Numbered from the stretch's first letter, positions 38,195 through 48,950 are shown. The stretch: DNA of 64,000 nucleotides from Desulfobacterales bacterium (GCA_030145345.1 JAQYVT010000007.1:1-64000); one strand, 5' to 3'. The notes: generated by a model not told the origin, from the sequence alone. A program made the numbers and translations.

Positions 38195-38584
38195 ATGAAA
38201 ACCACGGACATTTTCAAATGTCAGCAATGCGGCGATTGCTGCAAAGGATTCGGGGGAACCTTTGTCACCGAAAAAGAGATTGAAAAGATTGCCGCCAGCG
38301 TCAATACAGATCCCAAGACGTTTGTTGAGAAATACTGTCAGGTTTCGGGCGGGAAGCCGCTTCTGGCCCAGGGCAGGGATAGGTACTGCATATTCTGGAA
38401 CGGACTGTGCACCATTCATCCGGTTAAACCCCGGATGTGCAAAAATTGGCCGTTTCTGAAAAGCATACTGGTTGATATAAACAACTGGCAAATCATGGCT
38501 TCGCTATGTCCGGGCATTCGCACGGATGTGCCTGACAGCACCATCAAAGCGTATGTCACCCAAGAACTTTCAAAAAACTCATGA
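38195..38584 (+). CDS. YkgJ-family cysteine cluster protein
   Basis: FKCQQCGDCCKGFGG...RYCIFWNGLCTIHPVKPRMCKNWPF. Confidence 0.93.
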   Translation: MKTTDIFKCQQCGDCCKGFGGTFVTEKEIEKIAASVNTDPKTFVEKYCQVSGGKPLLAQGRDRYCIFWNGLCTIHPVKPRMCKNWPFLKSILVDINNWQIMASLCPGIRTDVPDSTIKAYVTQELSKNS

Positions 38585-38860
38585 GGACTTCCAGCGCTTT
38601 ACATCCAAAAGTTTGTAAATATTATTCCCCTCCCTGTCAGAGAGAATCTTGCGGAGAATATTTTGTTCTTCGAGATCTTCCAGGCCTTCAAGCAACAACG
38701 CTTCGGCACCGTTCCACATGCTGGAAAGATTCTTCGTAGAGATTGCCGTGTCATTGTCCGAGAGGTTGCAACATATCAGATATACTGAAACCGTCTCCAC
38801 AGAAAGGCCGACATCGAAAATTTTCTGGTTCATGGCCGGCGTCTGATTTTGCGAATCCAT
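38579..38860 (-). CDS. hypothetical protein (93 aa)
   Basis: Conserved-looking helical protein overlapping the end of the YkgJ-like gene by a few bases. Confidence 0.6.
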   Translation of the reverse strand: MDSQNQTPAMNQKIFDVGLSVETVSVYLICCNLSDNDTAISTKNLSSMWNGAEALLLEGLEDLEEQNILRKILSDREGNNIYKLLDVKRWKSS

Positions 38861-38907
38861 ATAAGCGCCTCGATTTTGGTCATGGAGGTTAACGTAAATA
38901 AGTAAAT

Positions 38908-39158
38908 CCTAAGTTGAGCGTTTCAAATTGCACCAGAGAAATATAAATTTAATAATTTTGTTTAAATTGCTTTAAGGCATTAAACCATATAACCGGTTAG
39001 GTAGATATGAATGCAAACGAGAATGTCAAAATTTGAAACCCTTCGGGCTTGCCGATTTTACCGAATCTGCTGTCTTGCAGAACGCTTGCGGTAGCACACT
39101 ACAGCTGCGCGCCCTGCGCCTTGCACCTTCGGCAAACTCGACAATCGCTCAATTTAGG
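38908..39158. repeat. ~251-bp element with CCTAA(G/A)TTGAGCG terminal inverted repeats (element G)
   Basis: CCTAAGTTGAGCG at left, CGCTCAATTTAGG at right; minus-strand inner segment CAAGGCGCAGGGCG...GTAGTGTGCTAC...GCAGATTCGG. Confidence 0.65.
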
Positions 39159-39201
39159 TAAATATAATCGCATCGAATAAAAAATCAACAAAAAGGATGA
39201 T

Positions 39202-39987
39202 ATGATAGGAATATTCGATTCAGGAATCGGCGGTCTTACCGTTGTCAGGTCTCTAATGGAGAAGCTCCCCGGTTATGACATGATCTATTTTGGCGATACC
39301 GCCCGTACGCCTTATGGAACCAAGAGTCCTGAAACCGTGGTCAGATACGCGCTGGAAAACACCGACTTTCTCCTTAAACAAGGCGCAAAACTCATCGTAA
39401 TGGCCTGCAATACCGCCTCGAGTGTGGCGGCCGGCCGTGTTGCTGAAGATTACGACATTCCGATATTTGAGGTCGTTACACCGGCAACGGAAAACGCGGT
39501 AAAAATTTCCAATAGACTGACCATCGGGGTTATCGGAACCCGCGCCACCGTCAAGAGCGGTATCTATGAACAAAAAATTATGGCGTTAAAGCCGGATGCA
39601 AAAGTCTATTCAGCGGCCTGCCCGTTGCTGGTTCCCTTGGTGGAAGAGGGGTGGATGAAGAAACCCGAAACAGGGATGATCATAAAAAAATATCTGCAGC
39701 CATTAAAAGTCCGGCAGATCGACACGCTGATTTTAGGATGCACCCATTATCCCCTTTTAAAAGACAACATCCAAAGAAAAATTGGAAAAAGGGTCCATAT
39801 CATAGACTCTTCAATCGCCATTGCCGAAAACGTAAAATTCTTTTTGGATACCCATCCTGAAGTTGACAGACAGCTGAGCAAAAACAACGCGTTCAGACTC
39901 TTTGTATCCGATATCACCGAACAGTTTGAGAAGACAGCCCGGGCCACGCTAAAAAGAAATGTACTCCTGGAGCATGTAGAATTATAA
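39202..39987 (+). CDS. murI: glutamate racemase
   Basis: IGIFDSGIGGLTVVRSL, YFGDTARTPYG, VMACNTASS, LILGCTHYPLL. Confidence 0.98.
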   Translation: MIGIFDSGIGGLTVVRSLMEKLPGYDMIYFGDTARTPYGTKSPETVVRYALENTDFLLKQGAKLIVMACNTASSVAAGRVAEDYDIPIFEVVTPATENAVKISNRLTIGVIGTRATVKSGIYEQKIMALKPDAKVYSAACPLLVPLVEEGWMKKPETGMIIKKYLQPLKVRQIDTLILGCTHYPLLKDNIQRKIGKRVHIIDSSIAIAENVKFFLDTHPEVDRQLSKNNAFRLFVSDITEQFEKTARATLKRNVLLEHVEL

Positions 39988-40033
39988 ACGAACGCCCCTG
40001 CCCTAAAGGGCGGGATTTTTCGGTTCGGATCGA

Positions 40034-42859
40034 CTAAAATCTAAATCCTATGGTAAAATGAAATCTCCCGGCGCTTTCATTCTCTTCTCGATTCAGTTTG
40101 TGCCCGTAATACGCCCCCACAGGACCGATTTGTGTAATATAATGCAACCCAACCCCCACTGAAGAGCGAAACTCATCCGAGCCGGCTTCGACAACAGCGT
40201 TTCTGACGCTGCCGATATCGTAAAAAAAAGAAAACTCAAAATCAGATCCTAAATCAATCCTTGTCTCAAAATTACCCAGGATCGCAGTTAACCCGCCAAC
40301 GCCCTTGCCGGCCGGGTCAAATCGAAGTAGATTTTCGTCAAATCCCCGAACAGTGGACGTCCCGCCCAGGAAAAAAAGCTGGTCCGGCGTAACAAGTCTA
40401 TCATCCCCAAAAGGCGTAATATCCCCCACTCGTCCCCGCAGAGCAAATGTCAGCTTTTCTATGGGTGTATAATATTTCCGGACTTCGAAACGATATCTAA
40501 AAAAATCATCCAGAGAATTATTGATGCCCTTAGAAAAATCCAGAAGTAAAGAAGAAAACACACCCTTCTTGGGACGGATATAGGAATCCATTGAATTATA
40601 AACAAGAGAGGGACTTATGGTTAGAATTTCTCTGGGCTCAAATCGATCTTCTTCATCCATCAAGGTGGGTTCCCAATCGCGCGGGTAGTCCTTCTTATAC
40701 GAATAAACAAAAGAAAGGTCGGCGTTAAATTTCTGAAAAAATCTGCGGTTGAATGATAATGAAACGCCCCTTTCTCTAGTTCCGAAATTTGTGTTGAACT
40801 CTTCCCTTTTTTCACCAAAAATAGTTAGTGCCGACTTGATTCGGGTTCCCAGAAACTTGGGCTCAACCATGCCCAAATCACCCCGGTACCCTATCTGGCT
40901 GATTTCCGTACTGGCCCAAATCCCCTTGTTTAATCCAAAAAGGTTGTGATCACCGGCCAGGATGTTTCCATAAAACTTTCTTTCTGTATCGTACCCTACG
41001 CCGGATTGAACATAGTAAGGTTTTTTCTCTTCCAATTCTAAAAGCAGATTCACTCTATCTTCCTTTTCCTTTAACCCGTAAGTGTTAAAACGAACCGAGT
41101 CGAATGCTCCGATATCGCGAATATTGCGCTGGGATTTCAAAAATTTTTTCAGGGAAAACGGCTCTCCCGGATCGAGTTCAAGTTCGTTGTCTATCACCCG
41201 TTTTTGGGTCAGAAAATTACCGGTACAAGCAACTTGGCCCATTCTAACAAGGGGTCCTTCATCCACCTCATAGGTTACGGCAGCTTCGGTATTGTCCTCG
41301 CTGATGACGGCGGTCCCCTTTATCTTGACATGGGGGTACCCCTTCTCGGAAATCAGAGAAGACAGCGTGTTTTCATCACTGCGAATCATATAGTTTCGGA
41401 AAACCGATCCTTTTTTCAAAGTGATGGCCTCCAGCGCCTGAGATTCTGATAGCACGGTCAGCCCATGGATTGCTAAAGACCTCACGTGTGTCTGAACCCC
41501 TTCTTCGATCCCGATTGTGATGTCTACATTCTTTTTTCTGTCGATAATGTCTTTAGGCGATTTTACTTCATCCTTCACGACCGTAACCTTATATCCCTGT
41601 TTGAGGTAAAGAGATGTAATGGCACGTTTATCCGCTTCCAAGGTTTCCTGAACAAATGCGCCGTTTGCGAAAATCCCCGGAGTTCGGATCAGCATCTGTT
41701 TTTTGATCTTTTTTGAATCAAACGCAAAATTTCCTTTAAAATCGACGGAATTTACAACGTATTGTGGCCCCTCTTCAATCAACAGGCGAAGGTTACGCAC
41801 CGGTGGGCCGGCTTCTTGTTTTCTATCGGAGGCCATTTCTATCCGGCAGTCCATATATCCTGAATCAAGGTAACGTTTCTTTATTTTACGGATGCTTTTC
41901 CGCAGACCCAAATCCTTCCTATTGCCTTCCTTAAACAGGATTAAATCTTTTCTCAGCGTAAAATCCCAAAACGCTTTGTTGCCTTGAAATTGAATGTCAT
42001 ATCTGGGACCTTCATCGATGCGTATGAAAAGCGCAACATTTTGAGTCTTGGCATCTTTCTTGACAATGGGGTCCACAACAACATCCGGATACCCTTTTTT
42101 CCGATAAAAACGGATGAGATTTTGAATGTCTTTGTCAAATTCTTTTTCCTTAAAACGCCTCAGGAAATCGGGTATCACCCACGATTTAAAAGTTTTGATC
42201 CGCAATTTAAGACGCGTATTTGAAAAAGCCCGGTTCCCTTTGATTTCAAAACGCCGGATGTGAAAAAAATCACCTTTGTCGATATGGACGTAAACCACAA
42301 AATTTCCGTCAGCAGAATCTTCTGCCGCCCTTAAGTCGACAACCGGCGCAAGGTAACCCTCTTTCTTGAAAAGCCGGACAAGGGCGGCCTCTTTGTCGGA
42401 AAATTTTTCCAGATCATATATATCTCCTGGATGGAGCTGCAGGGCGTTGAGAATTTCTCGCTCCAACAGAGGGAAGCCACCGCTGATTTTAATATCTTTA
42501 ACTCGGGGATAAGGGGTTACTTGAAAACGAAGGATCAGTCGTTCTTCTCCCTGCTCTGATTCGGAAACATGGATTGCTTTAAATATATTTGACGATTTCA
42601 AAGCTTCAAGGGAATCTTGGAACCGTTTCGTCGAAAAAGGCGCTCCTTCCTCGATAAAAATTAGATTCTTTGTCAAATCCGCCCATGGAGTCACATCCCC
42701 TTTTATCCCCTGAACATCGATAATAATTTTGGAGACCATCGGTCCGGGTTCATCGGTTCTCTCCTTCTGGAAAGATGCAGCGTTTCCGGCAAAACACACC
42801 AGTAGAATCCACATCCATGCAGTTATCTTTATCCGGTCTTTCTGCGTCTGTTGGGTCAT
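40034..42859 (-). CDS. Omp85-family outer membrane assembly protein (BamA/TamA-like) with about seven POTRA-like units
   Basis: Repeated 'xIDEGPxY...FxGNxAF' POTRA boundaries; C-terminal barrel with LFFLGGTSTVRGFDE and GAYYGHKLNREENESAGRFHFTIGFRF. Confidence 0.93.
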   Translation of the reverse strand: MTQQTQKDRIKITAWMWILLVCFAGNAASFQKERTDEPGPMVSKIIIDVQGIKGDVTPWADLTKNLIFIEEGAPFSTKRFQDSLEALKSSNIFKAIHVSESEQGEERLILRFQVTPYPRVKDIKISGGFPLLEREILNALQLHPGDIYDLEKFSDKEAALVRLFKKEGYLAPVVDLRAAEDSADGNFVVYVHIDKGDFFHIRRFEIKGNRAFSNTRLKLRIKTFKSWVIPDFLRRFKEKEFDKDIQNLIRFYRKKGYPDVVVDPIVKKDAKTQNVALFIRIDEGPRYDIQFQGNKAFWDFTLRKDLILFKEGNRKDLGLRKSIRKIKKRYLDSGYMDCRIEMASDRKQEAGPPVRNLRLLIEEGPQYVVNSVDFKGNFAFDSKKIKKQMLIRTPGIFANGAFVQETLEADKRAITSLYLKQGYKVTVVKDEVKSPKDIIDRKKNVDITIGIEEGVQTHVRSLAIHGLTVLSESQALEAITLKKGSVFRNYMIRSDENTLSSLISEKGYPHVKIKGTAVISEDNTEAAVTYEVDEGPLVRMGQVACTGNFLTQKRVIDNELELDPGEPFSLKKFLKSQRNIRDIGAFDSVRFNTYGLKEKEDRVNLLLELEEKKPYYVQSGVGYDTERKFYGNILAGDHNLFGLNKGIWASTEISQIGYRGDLGMVEPKFLGTRIKSALTIFGEKREEFNTNFGTRERGVSLSFNRRFFQKFNADLSFVYSYKKDYPRDWEPTLMDEEDRFEPREILTISPSLVYNSMDSYIRPKKGVFSSLLLDFSKGINNSLDDFFRYRFEVRKYYTPIEKLTFALRGRVGDITPFGDDRLVTPDQLFFLGGTSTVRGFDENLLRFDPAGKGVGGLTAILGNFETRIDLGSDFEFSFFYDIGSVRNAVVEAGSDEFRSSVGVGLHYITQIGPVGAYYGHKLNREENESAGRFHFTIGFRF

Positions 42860-42874
42860 ATGAATGGATCTTTT

Positions 42875-45800
42875 TTATCGAAATTCAAGTCTGAATTGAA
42901 GCCCGCCGCCAAAATTCCCCTCGGTATCCTGAAAGGCGTTCACTAACAGTTTTTCTAGAAATTTATATTCGGTGATTACTTGTTGGATGACCTTCGCATT
43001 TTTAGTCTGCATGCCGTATTTGACCGTTACTCTTCGGGAGAGCTCCTTGCCCACAGTTACCTTCACTTCATCTGATGCATCGGCCGCTTCTGCTTCACGA
43101 TATTCCAGTTCGACCACATCCAGACCGGTGTTATCCTTGATCTGTTTTTGAGCTGTTTCAGCAAGAATATCGCCGAGCATCTGTCTTGGAGACAGAGATG
43201 AACCGCCTTCTCCTGCAATCAGTTCCCGTGTTGTTTTTCCGGTTATCAACAAAGAAAGAATGTCCTCTTCGGTTTCCGAGGGATCTGAAGAAAAATTAAG
43301 CTTAAGATTGTCCGGTGTGCCGGAGACCGTCAAAAATACGGTCCATTCCCGGACCATCACTTCACTTAGTACATCGATGGTGGGCTCAATTTTATACGGG
43401 TTAATAAAATCAAAAACACCTCTTTTGACATTAAATTCTTTTTTTTGGAAATAGACGGTTCCGGATTCTACTTCGGCCCTCCCGCTGATCAGGGGACGAT
43501 TCACCGACCCGTATATGCGGAGATCCGGCTTGACGGCCAATACGGCCATATTATTATCTACGACAAACGGCTCCCTGTATCCGGCTGTAATATCGAGGGC
43601 CATGTTCTTCAAAAAGGGCCAAGGAATCTCCGATACTGCCGGTGCCTCTTCCCGGGATGTTTTACCGAGGCTTTCCATCAGATTCAGTTGTATATCTTTA
43701 TAATACATCCCCTCAACGATCTGAACATTTCCCGAGACAAGGGATTTTGCAGGCGTGCCTTCTAAATTCAATTCAGCATTCAAGCGGGTCTCTAAGGTTT
43801 CGGGAATCCTAATCGGAAGATCATCTAAGATCAATTTAATACCGTACTTTGATGGCTGATACCCTTTAAGGTCTATGGTACCGGCCAGTCTAAATTTCCC
43901 CTTGTCCAGCATTCCATGGATATTGTCCAGAACGATGGATTTGGACGTTACGTGGACGCTCCCGTTCAGGTCGTGGAGGCTCTGTAAAAGACCGGGAACC
44001 GTCATCCCGATATTTTTAAAGTCCAGATGACCGAAAATGTTTGTCTGTGACAGCTTTCCATTTATTTCAAGGGAAAGAAGTGCCACACCGGTGGCATGGG
44101 GCAGACTGTCCGTAAACAGCGTTAGTATTTCCAAAGGAATGTTGCCATGGGCCCTTAAATCCAGGTCGCCATTGAGTTTGGCGCTGCCTTTAATTTCCAC
44201 AAAACCTTTCTCTATCAGGTTCAGGCGGACAACCGGAATGGAAATTTCACCAACGTTTAAAAAAGCCTTGAAATCGCGGGCGCTGAGCAATTTTGATTTT
44301 TCCCTGAAAAGCTCCAGTCGAGAAATATCTGCGGACCCTATGATCTGATCCGGCAGTGCTGTGTTACCCCTGATCTCGATTTTTCCAGTGACAAAACCAT
44401 TTAGATTTTTCCCGCCGGCGATTTTTAAATATGGGGCCAAATTGGTTTTATCAAACCCGGCGGATGCTGAAAAAGTGTGATTCTGAAAATGATAATTCGC
44501 ACTCAAAGAAAAGCCCTGTCCCCCTGAAATATGGGCTGTCCGATCTTTAATTTGAACCTGAAACTGACCGTCTTCCAGATGTTGGCTGTTGAAGCGCAAA
44601 TCATATAGGGCCACGTTCCCCTGGAGCCGAGGATTTTCAAAATTGCCTTTTCCATCGAAATTAAAAGAAATTTTGCCGTTATCAAAATCCCCCAACTCAA
44701 GCCGTGCGATATTCTTAAGGGAAATACCCCCGGAGGCAAGTCGTAGATGATAATCTTTATCCAAAGAAATCCAGCCGTCGATCATGATTTTCTCACCGGG
44801 AGCGATCACCAGTACAACAGGATCGAAATTGATTCTATCACCGTCAAGATTTGATGTCAGCTGGATGCCGTCGACTTCCTGTTTGTAGACGTGGATATTT
44901 TCCCCTTTAAGATTCAATCGCCCTCGTGGATGTGCCGTATCCCCTTTAACATGGGCATCCAGAACGAATTTTCCCTTCATCCCCTCGAAAAAATCTTCCA
45001 CAAACAGTGCATCTCCTTTGAATGCAATGTCCAAAGAAGGGGATTTAAAAATATTACGTGTTATGGGATCAAGTATCCGAACGGTGCCGAAAATATCGAG
45101 TTTGGAATTGTGGTTACGAATTTTTCCGTAACCCAAGGACAGCATGCCGTGGGAAAATAATATTTTTGCATCCGCATCCCCGATCTTCACATCCTCAAAT
45201 TTCAAATCTTTCCCCGACAATCGGACATCCACCAGCGGCGCTTTGACCGTTCCACCAACGTCGCCGTTAATATTCATTTTCCCCAGGAATGCTTTCATCC
45301 CCAGTGGTGACATTAGGTCTGTCAGGTCAGGGGCTTTAAGGATAAAACTCGCGGCAACCTCATGGGAAGAAAGGTCATACCCGCCGTTAGCCTTAAGGTG
45401 AGTTCTGCCTGTCCGGGCTTCGAACTGCTCAATCGTAACACGCCCCTTATTCATGCTGGCTTGTGCCGTCACGTGTACGTCAGCGGATGATGATACCTCT
45501 CGGGCAGACAATCCCTTTGCAAAAAGTTCCAGGGCGGTTTCGGCCTTCAGCGTCTTTGGATCAATCCCCGTTCCTTCAAGCTTAATGATCGAGTTTATGA
45601 CCCCTTTCAACCTTGATCCTTTTAAGGACACATTGTCGAGATTGGTATCTTTGTGTCGGACAGACAGTTTATAGGATATGGCATCGATTTCAGGATGGGG
45701 CGATATAAATCCGTTGGCAAAGGCCTTTCTAAAGTCCACATCGCCTTCTATGTCAAATGTACCCGCAGGTGTATACAGGTTCAATTCATTAATGGTGAAG

Positions 45801-46789
45801 TATCTGTCTTCGAGACGGCAGTTTAAGTACATTCGGTCGATCCTTCTCCCGGCAATTTTTCCGCCTCCATAATCCAGCATAAAATTTATGTCAGGGTTGT
45901 TCAATGGTCCATGAATGGTCGAATCTGTCTGGACTGATCCCGTTAGATCAGGGGTAAAGGGAACAAAATCTTTAATTTTAGAAAGAGAAACTTCACTCTT
46001 TATATCAAGATCCAAAAGTGGACTCTCGGCAAACAGATGATTAATATTTCCGAAAACCTTTAGATAAGAGCCGCCCATATTCGCGTCTATAATTAGAGCG
46101 CCGATCCGATCTTTTTCCAAGTTTCCCATCAATGACAATTGACCGATGGTTCCTTGAATGCCGCTGATGTTGATATGCCCGCCGTCAATCTCACAGACAA
46201 AGCGACCCTTTTGTTTTAAAAGGTTTCCATCCATAACGGTCAGATGAACCTTATTAAGCACCACCCGGTGCTTCTGTTTCTCGGCAACCGCTTCTTCGTT
46301 CCGGTATTGAAGAAAACCGTTCCGAACTTGAAGCTCCCGGATCACAACATTAAACGGAAGGCCTGAATGCGTCGTATTGGATTGATCCTTTTCAGGGGCG
46401 TAAAGCGCCTGCATGAGATTGAGGGCCCCAAATCGATCTGCCGCCAGATATATTTGGGGGGTTTCCAGCAATAAATCCTTAACGCGCAATTCCCTCTTTA
46501 GAAGCCGAATCCAGGAAACACGCAGTAAAAAACGGTTCAATTCAACCAATTTATCGTTATTCGGCGCGCTAAGCAGTACATGGTGCAATTTAACTTCACC
46601 CCTTAAAATTGACAGACGGCTTTTAGACCATGTTATTCTACCGGGAATGGCCTGATTGACCGCTGTCTGAATCTGTTGCTGAGCCCTCTCTGTGTTGAGG
46701 TAGAGTTGTACACCCATTAATAACAGCAATAAAACGGCCATGACTGCGCCGACACCGATAAAACTCCATTTAATAAATTTCATAATCAC
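42875..46789 (-). CDS. TamB-like translocation/assembly module protein
   Basis: 1304-aa AsmA/TamB-type protein; C-terminal GRAEVESGTVYFQKKEFNVKRGVFDFINPYKIEPTIDV and GLQFRLEFR end. Confidence 0.92.
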   Translation of the reverse strand: MIMKFIKWSFIGVGAVMAVLLLLLMGVQLYLNTERAQQQIQTAVNQAIPGRITWSKSRLSILRGEVKLHHVLLSAPNNDKLVELNRFLLRVSWIRLLKRELRVKDLLLETPQIYLAADRFGALNLMQALYAPEKDQSNTTHSGLPFNVVIRELQVRNGFLQYRNEEAVAEKQKHRVVLNKVHLTVMDGNLLKQKGRFVCEIDGGHINISGIQGTIGQLSLMGNLEKDRIGALIIDANMGGSYLKVFGNINHLFAESPLLDLDIKSEVSLSKIKDFVPFTPDLTGSVQTDSTIHGPLNNPDINFMLDYGGGKIAGRRIDRMYLNCRLEDRYFTINELNLYTPAGTFDIEGDVDFRKAFANGFISPHPEIDAISYKLSVRHKDTNLDNVSLKGSRLKGVINSIIKLEGTGIDPKTLKAETALELFAKGLSAREVSSSADVHVTAQASMNKGRVTIEQFEARTGRTHLKANGGYDLSSHEVAASFILKAPDLTDLMSPLGMKAFLGKMNINGDVGGTVKAPLVDVRLSGKDLKFEDVKIGDADAKILFSHGMLSLGYGKIRNHNSKLDIFGTVRILDPITRNIFKSPSLDIAFKGDALFVEDFFEGMKGKFVLDAHVKGDTAHPRGRLNLKGENIHVYKQEVDGIQLTSNLDGDRINFDPVVLVIAPGEKIMIDGWISLDKDYHLRLASGGISLKNIARLELGDFDNGKISFNFDGKGNFENPRLQGNVALYDLRFNSQHLEDGQFQVQIKDRTAHISGGQGFSLSANYHFQNHTFSASAGFDKTNLAPYLKIAGGKNLNGFVTGKIEIRGNTALPDQIIGSADISRLELFREKSKLLSARDFKAFLNVGEISIPVVRLNLIEKGFVEIKGSAKLNGDLDLRAHGNIPLEILTLFTDSLPHATGVALLSLEINGKLSQTNIFGHLDFKNIGMTVPGLLQSLHDLNGSVHVTSKSIVLDNIHGMLDKGKFRLAGTIDLKGYQPSKYGIKLILDDLPIRIPETLETRLNAELNLEGTPAKSLVSGNVQIVEGMYYKDIQLNLMESLGKTSREEAPAVSEIPWPFLKNMALDITAGYREPFVVDNNMAVLAVKPDLRIYGSVNRPLISGRAEVESGTVYFQKKEFNVKRGVFDFINPYKIEPTIDVLSEVMVREWTVFLTVSGTPDNLKLNFSSDPSETEEDILSLLITGKTTRELIAGEGGSSLSPRQMLGDILAETAQKQIKDNTGLDVVELEYREAEAADASDEVKVTVGKELSRRVTVKYGMQTKNAKVIQQVITEYKFLEKLLVNAFQDTEGNFGGGLQFRLEFR

Positions 46790-47234
46790 GGTTCACTGCT
46801 CACAAACAATGCCAAACCATATTTCGGTTTTGCCCTTTGAAACAAAGCGGTTTAAAACGAACTTCCAGATGGATTGAAGCAATAATATCATCAAAAAACG
46901 AATAAATTTATCGTGCCATTAACGTTGCAAATTCTGTTTTCGCTCGTCTAAGCTAACACATTACATTGGCTGATGCCAGTATCGAGAGAATACCGGCTGT
47001 GATATTGTGATGACAATAAAAATTTTTTCTTGGTTCGGCCCGAATACTCAATTTTCAGGCCGAATTTATAATGGTTGGAACCCCGACCGCTGGGTGAAGA
47101 TCCCCTCTCTGCGGGGCGGCGGAGCGCTTCATTATCATATTGAAAAATGTTTTTATTGACTTTAAGTGATAGAATTGATGAACTTCTCCCTATGATGACA
47201 CGGGAAAGAAGGCTGTAAGGAATTTTATTTAAAG

Positions 47235-47783
47235 GTGAAACTTATGAACACTGTTAAAAAAATGGCTTTGATCTTTATGGCTGGCTATCTGCTGATAGTG
47301 GGAACCGGCTGTGCGCCGACGCTGGTTGCCAGCAGCACGCCGCAAATCCAGGCCGCTGAAAATTCTTACTACAACGTCCAATTTGAACCTTTGAAAGATG
47401 GTTACAATTTTTTTGCTGGGTTTCGTCTTGAGGTTACCAACAAGACTCGTAAAGATCTAAAAATCGATTGGAACAAAACCCGTTATCTTTATAACGGCCG
47501 CGATGGGGGCGTTTTTGTGTTTAGGGGCATTCGGCCCGAAGATATAAAAAATTCAACAATACCCCCCGATATCATTCCCGGCGGGCAGTCTTTTTCAAAA
47601 AGGATCTCGCCATACAGGCTATTGGCTCGGGCGCCACTGGCCCGGAACGATAAGAACGCCGGTAAAATTAGTTCCGGCCCCATTCCAAACGGTGAAAACG
47701 GCATGGTGTTATTTGTCAGGCAAAACGGGAATACGATCCAAGAGACATTGACGGTCGAAATAACAGAAACGGCGGTTCGATAA
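47235..47783 (+). CDS. hypothetical lipoprotein
   Basis: Signal/lipobox YLLIVGTGCAPTL; beta-rich domain. Confidence 0.7.
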   Translation: MKLMNTVKKMALIFMAGYLLIVGTGCAPTLVASSTPQIQAAENSYYNVQFEPLKDGYNFFAGFRLEVTNKTRKDLKIDWNKTRYLYNGRDGGVFVFRGIRPEDIKNSTIPPDIIPGGQSFSKRISPYRLLARAPLARNDKNAGKISSGPIPNGENGMVLFVRQNGNTIQETLTVEITETAVR

Positions 47784-47806
47784 TTAATAGAAACCGTTTC
47801 AAATTT

Positions 47807-48835
47807 TCAGTCGATCCTTAAAACCTTTGCCCCTCGAATCTTCCGTTCTTTCAGTTCCAGCAGTGCCGTGTTCGCTTCTTCCAGACAATATTCCTGAACT
47901 TCCGGTATGATGGGGATTCCAGCTGCCAGTTCCAAAAATCCGATGACATCCATCCGAGCCACATTGGCAACGCTCTTTATCTCCTTCTCCAACCAGAGAT
48001 GTTCAGGATAATTCAGCTTCAACAGATAGTCTTTGTCTCTATCTTCTTTGCGAATGGCATTGATGACCAGTCTTCCGCCGGCCGTTAAATTTTTCAACGC
48101 GCCGACAACCGGTTTCCATGCCGGTGTTGTGTCAATAATGCAATCGAGTTTTTCCGGTGATTCTTCTTCGGTGTCCCCCGACCAGACAGCCCCGAGCTCT
48201 CTGGCGAAATCCCTTTCATTTTCACTTCTGGCAAAGACAAAAATTTTGGTTTCAGGATATTTGTGTTGGGTCATTTTCAGTACAAGGTGGGCCGATGCCC
48301 CAAAACCGGTGAGTCCCAGATTCTGTCCATTCCGAATGTGGGTCAGCATCAGGGACCGAAAGCCTATGGCGCCGGCGCATAAAAGGGGCGCGGCTTGAAA
48401 ATCTGAAAAAACGTCTGGAATTTTAAAGGCAAAGTCTTGTGAAACCGTCATATACTGGGCATATCCGCCGTTGGCATCCCGGCCGGTGGCCCTGAACCCG
48501 TCACACAAATTTTCATCACCTTGGATACAATACCTACATTTTCCGCAGGCTGAATAAATCCATGCGATTCCCACCCTTTCTCCGGTTTTGAATCGATTTG
48601 CGTTCAGCCCTGTCTGTTTGACCGTTCCCACAACTTGGTGTCCCGGCACAACCGGCAGTTGAGGGGGGGGGGTCCTCCCCTCAATTTCATCCAGTTCGGT
48701 GTGGCAAACGCCACATGCCGAAACTTTGACCAGTATTTCTTTTTCGTTGGGGACAGGGTCCGGCAAGACCGTCGGTTTCAGGGGGGTCCTATTCGCCTCG
48801 AGATTGCAAATCTCATTTAACACCATTGCTTTCAT
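47807..48835 (-). CDS. zinc-dependent alcohol dehydrogenase
   Basis: CGVCHTELDEIEG, VPGHQVVG, CGKCRYCIQGDENLC. Confidence 0.95.
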   Translation of the reverse strand: MKAMVLNEICNLEANRTPLKPTVLPDPVPNEKEILVKVSACGVCHTELDEIEGRTPPPQLPVVPGHQVVGTVKQTGLNANRFKTGERVGIAWIYSACGKCRYCIQGDENLCDGFRATGRDANGGYAQYMTVSQDFAFKIPDVFSDFQAAPLLCAGAIGFRSLMLTHIRNGQNLGLTGFGASAHLVLKMTQHKYPETKIFVFARSENERDFARELGAVWSGDTEEESPEKLDCIIDTTPAWKPVVGALKNLTAGGRLVINAIRKEDRDKDYLLKLNYPEHLWLEKEIKSVANVARMDVIGFLELAAGIPIIPEVQEYCLEEANTALLELKERKIRGAKVLRID

Positions 48836-48950
48836 TTCAGCAGCATCACATCCCGTGAAATCCTGGCTCAGAGGACCAGGCTTTGGTTATCCCCAGAGGA
48901 GATTTGCTTTATTAGCGGGAACAGGAAGTTAAGAAGGTCAGAAAATCAGA

